This document shows positions 21,720-32,761 of a DNA stretch of 64,000 nt, piece by piece (within the stretch, counting starts at the first letter, position 1; each line of letters begins with the position of its first letter). A model generated the notes under the pieces. That model saw only the letters and a program-made list of their open reading frames with translations. It made no database searches and was not told the origin of the DNA. The DNA comes from Tetraselmis striata (Eukaryota; Chlorophyta; Chlorodendrophyceae; Chlorodendrales; Chlorodendraceae): assembly GCA_006384855.1 (NCBI GenBank), contig VCJN01002438.1, forward strand, positions 62,001 through 126,000, written 5' to 3'. The position numbers and the translations under genes are program-made.

Positions 21720-23930
21720 TCAACGTAGTCCTGGTCCATGGGGGGGATATTTGGCCGAGCGCTTATAGATGCATTTTTCATTACAAAACGACATGAAATA
21801 TCTGCTAGATGTATGCATCAATGATGATGCTAAATTGCGCACTAGTAATAATGCATCAATGATGGTGCTAAATTGTGCGCTAATAATGGTCTGGCAGAAC
21901 TCTACATCAGCATCATCCCCAACTGTATCCTCATCATCATTGTCCAAGAGGACCTGCAAGCTTGCTGCCAAATTATTTTCTTTATCACGGTCTGCCATTT
22001 GCCTAACAAATGCTTGCTTCTGCCCAGAAAACCAGCAATAAGTCCGGAAAGACCAATGCTCCAACAATTCCGGAGCATAGAACTTGCACTTACCAGATGC
22101 GCTGGGTGTCCACAGACACTCTTCGAGTGGCACATCGCGGTTGATGACAGAAGGGCACCGACAAGCTCCGCCGGCGGTCCCCACATTGCTGCCAGCGGGT
22201 GCCTATTCCGTCCGTATCCATAAACAACATACCCGTGGGCAGTGCCAAACGATTTCATGGATGCCGTAGCTTTCCTCGATGTCATTTTAGCGCCCTTGTG
22301 CGCCACACCGCTCGAGTAGGCGTAGTTAAGGAAATACATATGCATCTGGATGTATTTCGCTTTCCCATGACTACCCTTCTTCATGCACGCGCCCGATGGC
22401 ACTACTGGGGCAATGAAGCACTTGCCAGAGGTAAGCAAAATCGCTCCTTCTCCAGTGAGATTCTGGGGATGGTCCCTCTCAGGCATTGCAATCAGCGCTG
22501 TCATGTCGCGATTGTAGAGCGCCCGTGGATGACACCTGGAATGCAGTCTCAGAGTGCAAGTCTAGAAACCGCCGCAATCGTTGTGCTGCAGAATATCCTC
22601 ACGTTTGGCCATTTGGAGAAGCCGGCTGCCAGGAGCCCCTATGACCATCTTGATCACGTTATTTGTCTTGACATATATATGGAGGGGTGACCACTTTCTT
22701 CCCACTCTTCAAGTGGTGCGTGCTGCACCAAAATGGATTGGTGCCTGCGTCATGGCACCCCTCACACTTCATGTGCTTTTGCAACCAGAATGTAGGCCTA
22801 AACAAAGCGAGCATTACGCACAAACTATCAGCGCTATGATGTAAGCTGCAATTTGAGGCAAAATATATATACGGTCACCTGAAAAAGCGCATGCAACCTT
22901 TCACATGGCACCAATCGCACTTTCTGCCGCTCCGAAAGGTCCAGGTCCAGGTTAGCTTGTTGCTTTGCGGCATGCCGATCGTAGGCTATTTTCACGCGTT
23001 CCTGCTTGTCACGCTCTTGCTTAGCTGATCGCGCTTCGTGCACAGTCCAAAACGGGTATGGGGCTGAACATGCGTTGTACCGGCGCCCATGACAACGTTG
23101 CTTGCATCTCCGCCTACTGGGCGAGTAGCAGCATCATGCTGGAGTTGCGCCCCCTACACAGCTCCTCCGGGTAATGGTGGAATGGCAGTGACAAACGTCC
23201 GTTTGAACTTCTTCTCAGCCTCGCACAAGACGCGGGTCTGGATCTTCATCACCTCTGTCGGCCCTTGCGGTGTGTCGTCCACCCAGTTCTTGGCTAGCAT
23301 GGTTGCACCAATAAAGCGTCCCTCGTCACAACTGACATGCTTGAAGAACGTGATGCTAAGCCATGTTCTGTCTGGCGCGTATTCGAAGCGCCGACACACC
23401 ATAAGGCGAATAGGCAAACCAGATAGTGCGCCGGGCTTCAATAACTTCCGTCTCAGTTGCTTTGCCGGGCTTCAGCTTCTATCTCGGGCCCGAGATATGA
23501 TTACCTCGCGACACACAGTGTTTCTCATTCCACAGCCGGAGTGCATGCAATCCACCACCTCTGATGCATGGGACGCATCGGAGGCTCCAGCCGCGATATG
23601 TGTTCAGATTAATGCGCTCTTCAGCCAAGGTTGCTCGAAGCTGCTCATTCTCATTGCATGCATCCCGGAGTTCGCGCACCGCTGCAGCGTGATGAGCTAG
23701 ATCACCACTATAGTAGCTGGTTTTGCCCACCGAGCAGCGGGGGTACTTCTTGAGCTGGCATGAGCTCGTGCCTGCTCCTGTGCTAAATGTTGCGCTTCTT
23801 GCCAAACTGACAAAAGCTCAGCTGCCTCAGCTTTCGCGCTTGCTAAGTCAGACTGCATAGTGAAGAGCTTGCCTTCCAAAACTGCGACCATATCCTGCTT
23901 GTAGGGTCAAGTGGGGAGCTTCTAGGTGTG
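21720..23930 (-). CDS. Unrecognised minus-strand locus with coiled coil and Cys-rich segments
   Basis: Several minus-strand frames look coding but are not joined with certainty. From 5' to 3' they are a coiled-coil start (23891-23780, LEGKLFTMQSDLASAKAEAAELL), another helical stretch (about 23700-23620, AVRELRDACNENEQLRATLAEERINL), and an ordered segment (23441-23154, FEYAPDRTWLSITFFKHVSCDEGRFIGATMLAKNW...). Next comes a charged helix (23043-22930, KQERDKQERVKIAYDRHAAK). Cys-rich pieces follow (22925-22880, CDWCHVKGCMRFF; and about 22830-22690, CEGCHDAGTNPFWCSTHH), then 22504-21720. Some junctions carry GT and AG. I recognise no family. Zinc binding is inferred from Cys spacing. It could be a host gene with many introns or a decayed transposon gene. 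Confidence 0.35.
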
Positions 23931-24068
23931 AGGATTTGACCATTACAAAAGGGGCATTACTCGGTTGTCGTTTCTTAACATCACTTAATAGTTAACAACG
24001 ATTAAACTACTTTGCTGAGCAGGCTAGTAGGCAATAGCTAGACAGAGGGAGGCACAACCATTTTTGCC

Positions 24069-24251
24069 ATGGAAATGACAATGAGCCAGCTCGCGAGACG
24101 CTTTGGAAGCACCGCGAAGCCGATAGTGCGGACGATCGCAAGGACCGCGGTGTCGCCACGACACGCGCAAGGACATGCGATTCGGCCGCTCTCCTATCTC
24201 TCCACCACGAGGCGCACGAGTAGCGCTCCAGTGCCAAGTCCCGTGCGATAA
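24069..24251 (+). CDS. Possible first exon with organelle transit peptide
   Basis: The 60-codon frame begins MEMTMSQLARRFGSTAKPIV and is rich in Arg, Ser, Thr and Ala without acidic residues after position 2, like a mitochondrial or plastid transit peptide. No downstream exon is recognised in the following 2 kb, so it may be a chance ORF. Confidence 0.2.
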   Translation: MEMTMSQLARRFGSTAKPIVRTIARTAVSPRHAQGHAIRPLSYLSTTRRTSSAPVPSPVR

Positions 24252-24339
24252 GGTGGCCAGTAATCTCAGAAAGAAGGCTCCGCCGCCGCCGCCACACTAC
24301 GTTGGAAGCCTTGGGGCCCGCCGCCAGGCAACGGCACAC

Positions 24340-26765
24340 AAGGAACAGAGGATCCTAGGTGTGGCAGGCCCGGCGGCACCACCCCCACTTCCACGTGGTG
24401 GGCGTTGGTAACCCCTAGGACCCGTGCCAGGCTGGGTGTGGCAGGGGGCTGAGCGGGGTGGCCGGATGTGGCGGGTCCTTGGATCCTGCGACGACCGGGG
24501 AGACCTACGGGGGGGCTTTTTAAATAATACTCGTAGCCCCGGTAGCGCATGCTGGCGCCGCCGGGCAGCAACCATGTACGGGGGCTGCTAAAAATAAGTC
24601 ATGTACGACCTCGGCCTTGCGTCGGCCTCTCCGAGATCGCCTACGGGTGGGGAGGGGGGTATGTTCGACTCGGACAGGGGCAGGCTACTCGCGAGGGTTG
24701 TTCGAAATAAAATCGTGTTCTCGTACCTTGGTACGACCCGCGACCGACCTGCCGGGAAAAGTCACCATACGGCCAGCTCGGTCTTACCCTGGACGGGCGG
24801 CTACAACGTTGAGGCGCGCTGCGGAGGCGAGCGGCACGCGGGCGAGCATGACCGGCATGCCGACCACGGATCGACGACACGCGGACGGAAGAGGGGGGGG
24901 GGGGGGGGGGGGGTAGTTGGTGCCCGCGTTTCCCCCTCTAGACCCCCTTGGGGATCCTACCGCAAGAGCTTTTGCGGGCGAGATTGAGGCAGCATCGGCG
25001 AACCGCGGCCGAGGCCGGCGGACCGCCACACCCGGCGTTGTGGGGCGATCAGCGCCACGACTTGCGGGATATTTGGTTTTAAAGCGATGGCGGCAGGTGG
25101 AGCCAAGATGCACGACGATCGAAGAGTGCCGGTGCATTGCCAATGTACAGGAAAACCTTCTCGGGGGCGGGGCGAGTGGTGCATTCGTAATCCCCGTACC
25201 GCCAATCAGCGGTAGTCGCTCGCATTGGCGCCTACCCCGTAGTTGTCCGAAAATAACACATTTACTTATCACATTCTGGAAGGAGGCGGGGCTTGGAAAC
25301 GAAAGAGGATGGCCGGAAGCTTGAGCTGTAATTACAATATATTATCGAGCTCCCTACTATGGTCAGATATGGCAGGCCCTAAGAGCAATTCGGTCTGGGC
25401 GGTGGAGGGCAGCATACTAGCACGTTGTAATCAATTTCAATTTCAATTTCGGAAGCCGTAGAGAACCGGCCGTTCAGCGAACGACGCGCCGGAATGCATG
25501 TCGCAAAATTAAAACTAAAATCGAAAATGAATTACATCTGCTAGTCCGCTGCTCTCCGCCGCCCGGACCGATTCGCGTAAAGGGCATGTTATCTCTAGCA
25601 ATAGTAGGAACACCCATGAGTATTACAGCTCCGGCTACCGTCCATCCTCTTGCGTGTCCATCCCAGCCTCCTTCCGTCGCAGCCTTGGGCTGCCTCTCAT
25701 GTCCGCTATATCTTACTTTGCGGCATCTCCGTCTTCTGCGCCCAAATCATTATGAATCCCCATGCGTGCGTCCTCTTGGAGTAGTGCTGTTTGGTCCGCT
25801 ATGAGCAACTTCGACCCGTCGCTCGGGTGGGCATCTAGCTATATGGCGGCGCCGTGTTGCCATCCATTCCTATTAGTGGGGTATGTATGTCCCGCAGAGG
25901 ATGCGTAGACGGACTGCGGCAGCCGAAGAGAACACCCCCGGGTTGCACGTCTCCTGCACCACTTCATCGACAACGTACAGCCTGTCCCCATGGTTACTGT
26001 TGCCTTGGCTGAAACGACCTTCTGGGCGGTCACCCCAAGCGAGCAGTCCAAACCTTGGACCGCCGCTACAATGTCGGACTGGCTGTCTATAGCCGTCCGT
26101 CTTACTTGTCGGTGCTGCCCCTCCCGCCGGCACTTCCTGAACCTCACACAGCCTTCGCAAGGGAGCAGCGTCTGCCGCCAACGCCATCGGAGTTCCATTG
26201 TCCTATATTCGCTACCAAGGCGGCTGGGCCACTAACTCCGACGTCGTTCTGGACTACATCGACCCCAACTAACGTTCTTCCTTCACATGGCGCATGGTTC
26301 TTCTTTGGCCACATCGCCCCCCTCCGCCACTTCCAAGTCCAACATGACTCCGCAGCGGTGGCCTTCCCGGTGCCTCCTTCATGACCTGGCGCTACCCCTT
26401 CTCCATCAATCCACCGCTCTCTCCATTGGCTCATGACTGTCAACACCAAACTCAACTTTGAAATGATCTAAACTAGTTTATGGGGTTTCCTCCCTTGACC
26501 TAACCGCTTTTCAGCTACAAGTGTTGCTCAGTGGTACGGGAACTAGGCACCTGTCGTTGCGCCCTTTTTGGGTGCAGCACGAGTCGACATAAAGCAGCCA
26601 TAACAGCTGAGCCTGCCATCTTCCAGTTTTCGCTGCGTTCCACTCAGCGCCCTCCCTGACTCCGTTTTCCCTCCACACTTTTCACTTTACCTTCCTGCCA
26701 ATTTCGGCTCTTGACTGTGTAAAAAAGCCTGCGCGAGGTTTTTGGCAAAACTAGACTCAACTTTG
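24340..26765. other. No gene recognised; includes a long G run
   Basis: GC-rich spacer to about 25.5 kb with a G homopolymer of about 20 bases at 24894-24913, then a stretch with T/C-rich codon bias (25.6-26.5 kb). Frames of 60-120 codons on both strands at 25.8-26.45 kb show no recognisable domain. The sequence ACTCAACTTTGAAAT recurs at 26451 and 26756, which may mark the ends of a small unidentified repeat. Confidence 0.4.
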
Positions 26766-26815
26766 AAATATGCCGGTACGGACCCAGTTTATGGTGGTGT
26801 TTTTGTACGATGAGG

Positions 26816-26860
26816 AAACTGGTCCTTCGGCCTTCGGTTATGAAGACGAAGGACCAGTTT
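26816..26860. repeat. Perfect 14-bp inverted repeat (hairpin)
   Basis: AAACTGGTCCTTCG at 26816-26829 is the exact reverse complement of 26847-26860, with a 17-base loop. It lies inside a 68-codon open frame (26770-26976) of unknown meaning. Confidence 0.85.
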
Positions 26861-27414
26861 TTCGCGGGTACGGGATTACACCGAAAGGACTACGAACACA
26901 AAAGTTCGCCCTTCATTACGCTTTCCGGAAGGTCCCTACTAGCGACTACTACTTGCTACTGCATGTAAGCGACTAGCTCATGTAATTATATGTAAGCGAC
27001 TAGCGACCAAACGTAAGGACGATTTAGGATTGTACAAATTTGAAATCAAATGCTGTCGCCTCTACGGGTAGCACCTGTCATCGACCACGACCGCCGGTGC
27101 CGGAAGACACGCGGGACGAACTGTCACTTACCTGTCAGATAAGTGAAAGTGATAAGTGAATTCAGGAGCAGGCATCACAGGATGTGGAAAGGCGCAGCGC
27201 CAGTAACTGCCAGCGCATGAGACCGCGCGTCAGTTCAGGTACTGCCCGTGTGAAGCGTGCATATACCCAGACAACGCGGCCAGGCGTCGTCACTCGCTCG
27301 CCTCACGCGCTGACGTGCTGTCACCGGGGCGATATTCAGGGCGGCCATACTCATGGCCTCTGTTAGTTGCTTACTTACGGCGTAGTGTCATGCAGTGAGC
27401 GGGCCGCCTCAAGA

Positions 27415-30400
27415 ATGCGGAGAAGTCAGGCACCTTCCCAGCGCTCGGCGCGCTCCGAGGCGAACACGGGTGGATTCGCCAACCACGCTTCGCAAAGGCC
27501 TGCGACGTCTTTCAAACCAGGTACGCCAGCTGACTGCAATGGCGCATGAACCGACAGGTTAAACCACAGGATTGCTCGGTGACTTTGTTTCACTGTTTCG
27601 CGACTCGCCGAGCAGTTACTAGCAGCATCAGAGCGGCCGGAGTAAACGCAGTCACGGTCAATCAGCGGCACCCACCCGTACTGGTCGAGAGGCCGTCAAT
27701 TGCTGCCACGCAGTCACATGTCAAGCGGCAAAAAGTCGCGAGCTCAGGTGGCGATGGTACAGGTAGGTGCTGCCAGCCGTGTGATACGTGCTCTGGCGCG
27801 GGCGGCCCAACAGATTATCAGACAGGGCAACTGAGACTGTGTTCTACAGGTGCGTCCCAAGCACACACTTCAAGCCAAGGGCCGACAGCCGCCACAACAA
27901 CTTGCTTCAAAGTTCTGTACACCAAGGCAAGCCACACGCTTGTACTGTGTAACAATAGAACCGCCGTGGCAGTACATGATGCATGCATATACATCATACA
28001 GTAATATAATGGGAACATGCCCTTGTGCCCTTACCAGCGCTGATGGCGCGTATTGATGTAACTGATATGCTTGCTGGAAAAATACCGATTAACAGCTGCC
28101 AATGTGTTATCCAGCGAGCTCCAAATAAGAAGAAGAAAAACAAGACGTACCAAGATGGCATCCTGAAGGTGCTTCCGTCAGCAACATGTGTTCTGTATGA
28201 TGATGCGGGAAATGACATCGCGCGCAAGTCTGCTTGGAAAGGCGCTAAAGGCCTGAAGGAAGGGGATGAGATGGAGGTGTGTGAGAGTTCAGGGCGGCGG
28301 GGGGTCACCACTGCAGGTCCCTAAAAGGAACACGCATTTGCATATGCTGTGCTATTGGTATTGACCTTTGGCCACCTATGCATCATCCCGGCAGATTGGT
28401 GGCTTCGAAGTAGACATCGACGAAATCGAACAGCCTGCAACTCAGTCTGAAGAGCTGGGCATCACATCAGCCTCACACACCGGCGAGCACGCTGTTCAGT
28501 GTGCCAAGGTTGCTAGCAAGCAGCGAGGCCAACCCAATATGAGAGGTACCATGCGCTCTGGCATTGCCATAACCACAACGTTGTGAAAGCAATGTGCTGC
28601 GCAATGTGTACTAGCTGAGCATCTGCTGTGGCAAAGATGTGATTCTCACGCTGCAGTGATATACTGACACGATGCCCATTTTGTTTGTTGTAGAAGGAGA
28701 AGTACGGAAGTTCTCAAATGACGTAGGAATCTCCATGGAACGAATCCAGCACCCGGTGCCAGAGGGAGCATTTGTGCTGAACGAGAACGGTCTTCTTGCA
28801 GACAGGCAGGGCGGGAAAACGTCAATATGGACAGCGCGCCTGCGCGTGCCTGATTGGGTTTTGTCCATGTTCCAGAGTCATTGCGCTGATGCTGTGCCCT
28901 GTGTCTGCCAGGTCACGCCCAGTGTATGTGGATCAGTTTCTGGCCAGGGCGCTGCGCCCCCATCAGAAGCAGGGCGTGAAGTTCCTGTATGAGTGTGTAA
29001 GTCCCTACCTGCAGGCACACTCCTGAGCATGCCATATGTTTATCATACAAATCTGATACCACAGATGAACTGCCCCTGCAGGTGATGGGGCTGAGAGAGC
29101 AAGGCCGCTTTGGATGCATTCTGGCGGATGAGATGGGTCTGGGGTAATCTGGCGCATTCCAAACCCAATTCAACCGAGCCACTAACGGAGGAGACATGCA
29201 GATTTATGAATGCAGGTTCCTCCAACACATCGCATTCCCTGTTCTGCTTGCCGTCTGCAGGAAAACGCTGCAAGTGATATCTTTGATATGGACCCTGCTT
29301 AAACGAGGCCCCAAGGTAGCAACAAATTCTTGGGAGTGTCTGCTCAAATACTAATGGTCTGGAGGAGTGAGATTGGCGTCTGAAGGACATTATGTCTTCG
29401 GATCACCCAGCATAATGAAGATTTCAGGTGCCAGAACGCACATCTGAGAAGCTGCAATCATCAAATTCATATGCTGATGGCGCAGGGCGCCCCGGAGATT
29501 CGCCGCGTCATTGTGGTTGTGCCAAGCTCCTTGGTGCGCAACTGGGAGGCAGAGTTTAAGAAATGGCTTGGCGACGAGCGGCTGAAGCCATTGGTGAGGG
29601 CACCGGGGGATCGCAGCTACATAGCGCTCACAGAGGAGCCCCCCCCTGATCCGGGCCTTTACCGTCCCACACCTAACTCCGTCGGATGTTGCCTGGCCAA
29701 TACACCCAGGCCGTTCATGCCGGAAACGATGTTGTGCAGCTAGCAAAGGACTTCAAACTCACCGCAGGCATCCATCGTGTGCTTGTGGTCAGTTATGAAA
29801 CGATCCGCAAGATCGCCGATGAGCTTGCTGGGTGCTGTGATGTGCTGGTAATGAGGGCCCTAATGATCGCTGACTGTTGACAGTAACACAAACCCATACA
29901 TGCTATGCTCTCTCGCATATGCTGTGTAATGCGACCATCACAACTGGCTACCGACGAGCAAGGTGCCCAGAATCAGTGCCTTAAATTTGTTTGTATTGTT
30001 GCAGATCTGTGACGAGGGGCATCGCCTAAAATCTGCTGCCGGCAACAAAACTATCGATGCTCTGGAACACCTCGCCTGCCCGCGACGCATTCTGTTGACC
30101 GGCACCCCAATTCAGAACGCACTGGATGAATACTTCGGTAGGCGTCAAGCTTTTGAGAATTTGCGCATCCGTTGGATTTCTGTTATTCTTACCTGCTTGA
30201 TTCTAAATGTGTGGTAAGTGGTAATGCCACGCAAGCCACTGAATGGGCACTATTTTTAAATGATGCAATGCACAGCGATGCTGTCATTTGTAAATCCAGG
30301 TCTCCTTGGCTCCCTGGCAGCGTTCAAAAAATATACACTCGCGCCCATTCAGCGATCGAGGGACAGAGAAGCAACCGGCGAGGAGAAGGAGACCGGGAAG

Positions 30401-32479
30401 GTTTTGTTTGCTAAACCACAACATTACCTGACGCTTGCGAGCCTTGTGTCAATGATGCCAGCTGCTCGTCCATCCACCCTGCAGTTATTGAAGCGGGCAA
30501 GCTGGGCATTCCCTGTTTGACATAAGAATGTCGTATTCTGCTCTTGCAGGCGTGCGGTGAGCAATTTTCGGCGCGTGTCTCTCCATTCGTGCTACGGTGC
30601 GACCATGCCTGCTAAGCGTGTGTCATCCAACCTTCCATTTGCATTGTGGTCGTGCTGATTCTCTAGACTCACGCGGCCGGCTTGATGCGCAAACGCAGAC
30701 GCACATCCGAGATAAATGCGATGTTTCTACCCCCGCTGTCCAAGTATGCTGTGTTTTGCAAGCCAACAGCCATTCAGACGGTCGCGTACAAGGCAGTTCT
30801 GAATTCCCGGGCCGTGTCACGGGCCCTGGAAGCCGACAGCTACAGTGACGACGTGCTTCGCTCGATCACCATGCTGAGGAAGCTTTGCAACCATCCTGAT
30901 TTGCTGTATACATCTCTTCGCCCTGATGGTACGCAGCTGCCTACTTTTCTCTTGGCCCTTCCCTCCTGTGTAGTACAAAGCAAACAATATATATTGACAT
31001 GAATGACTGTATACCTGCTGTACAACCAGCGGTCTTGACAGTCTGACCTGCCTTGCAGACAATGAAGGGCCGCGTGACCATGACTCACGCATGAACAACG
31101 GGCCTGTTTCACTCAACAACGCTTTTCATACTGGCAGCTATTGCGTTGGTTTGCCGGAGAACAGTGGAAAGATGCACACACTGCAGATACTCATGCGCAG
31201 CATCTGCCTCAATCTGCATGAGCGTGTGGTGGTGGTGAGCAATTCCACAAAAACCCTGGACATCATCAGCCAGCTTTGCAACACCATGGAGTGAGCCCCG
31301 CCTCCCAAGGCGCATGTCTGCAATGAGTCATGCTGTGGCCACTGGTCCTGCATGCCAAAGAAATCAGTCTAAAAGTATACGTCTCAACCTGCAGGCTATC
31401 AACAGTACGGATTGATGGCAAGACAGACATCAACGCACGGCAGCAAATTGTCAACGGTTTCAACAAGGGGCATGCTGGCCAGGTAACCAACCGCCCAACG
31501 AAAATGACGCAGTGCATATGTGCATTGCCTGGTGGCAGCACGGCTTCATAATTCGTTTCTGCGGTATTCTGTGCAGGTGTTTCTGCTCTCGACTCGGGCG
31601 GGAGGGGCAGGCTTGAACCTCACAGGTGCCAACAGACTCGTCCTCTTTGACTCTGAGTGGAACCCAGCCATTGATGAGCAGGTAAGGTACCCTCACCCTG
31701 CCTTGATTATCTACGGCTGTCAACAGAGCATAGTACTCGCATGGTTTATGGGCAACACTCGTGTCCCCCATGGCATGCAGGCAATGGCTCGCATATGGAG
31801 AGACGGCCAGAAGAAGGCCTGCGTGGTGTATCGACTTCTCACGACTGGCACCATTGATGAAAAGATTTTCCAACGGCAACTACAGAAGGGGGAGTTCACC
31901 GACCTAGTGAACAGAAGATCATCTGCATCTGCTCAGCAATTCACACGGGAGGAGCTCTCGCGGATCTTCACCTTGCTCGACACTGAATGCGAGACAGCTG
32001 ACATCATGCACGCTGCTGGCACTCAAACAGACTGGAGGGACCAACTGGGCAGCTGCAGCGACGGCCCTTTGCAAGCTCTACGGAAGTCCGGGCTCTGTTC
32101 CTTCCTCTACTTGCAGCAAGCGAGCGCCGTGAGGAGCGAAGCCCAAGTCGCAACGGCGTGCGGCAGGCAGACAGTCGGTCCGGAAAGCGTGAATGACAAG
32201 TCCGAGACTGGCAGACAGGTCACTGTTTGTCCTAGTGATCCGAATGATATCGAGGAGAGAAAACCAGCAGCCGTTGCGGAAGGTCTAGACTCGGATGGTG
32301 GTCAGAGCGGTGGGCGAGATGCGCTGCACATGAATGCGCTTGGCCCAACGTCGAGCACTGTGAGCGGAAAATCCCCTGCAAGAACTGAGGGTCGTGTCCC
32401 GTCACCTTCAGGCCAGACCAGCATACTCATGGATGTGGATGAGTTGGAGCTCGACGATGCTGATGATGACTCTTGGTGA
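27415..32479 (+). CDS. RAD54B: RAD54B-type SNF2 recombination helicase
   Basis: There are 19 exons: 27415-27520, 27616-27762, 27850-27926, 28115-28276, 28395-28545, 28694-28820, 28912-28996, 29082-29143, 29261-29315, 29486-29593, 29710-29847, 30005-30137, 30276-30400, 30550-30596, 30699-30928, 31059-31290, 31395-31482, 31577-31681 and 31781-32479. Phases agree throughout, giving 958 residues against 910 in human RAD54B. The start MRRSQAPSQ parallels human MRRSAAPSQ. A ZGRF1-like domain (DUF2439, about 104-175) precedes the SNF2 core: [23 protein letters not shown] (about 301-308), DEGH (409-412), LTGTPIQN (437-444), [13 protein letters not shown] (694-706) and RIWRDGQ (about 730-736). It remodels DNA with RAD51 in homologous recombination. 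Intron 3 uses a GC donor. An acidic Ser/Asp tail ends the protein. A TGTAA signal lies at 32659. Confidence 0.96.
27927..28114 (+). other. GC-AG intron of RAD54B
   Basis: Exon 3 ends ...TACACCAAG and the intron starts GCAAGC rather than GT. It ends TTATCCAG. Only this join restores the DUF2439 signature [20 protein letters not shown] in phase. A GT donor giving the same frame is not present nearby. Confidence 0.85.
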
Positions 32480-32633
32480 TGCCGCCATGAAGTGTATATC
32501 TGTGCCCACATGTGCGCTCAAATGGTGCGCAGATGGCATCCAGTATAAAGATCGTGCCTGGATGGCGATACTTCCATAGCTCAAGATGGATTCATTGGAC
32601 ATGTCCCTGCTGAAATGAAATACTGCAGTAACG

Positions 32634-32663
32634 TTACAATTTTACGCTTATTTCTGCTTGTAA
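32634..32663. terminator. Overlapping poly(A) signals of convergent genes
   Basis: TGTAA, the green-algal poly(A) signal, occurs on the plus strand at 32659-32663 (180 bp after the RAD54B stop). It also occurs on the minus strand at 32634-32638 (about 125 bp after the dynein stop). If both are used, the 3' UTRs overlap. Confidence 0.55.
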
Positions 32664-32761
32664 AAGACATCAAGTACTGTGCCATCCACCACTTCAGCTT
32701 TTACCCAGCTGAGAATGTGTTATAGGCACAAACTGCAGCAGGCAAACAGCAGAGAATGCAG

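Noticed and set aside
28613-31541. Minus-strand frames of 65-118 codons within the RAD54B gene
   Set aside because: They cross exon-intron borders of a fully resolved gene and show no conserved motif.
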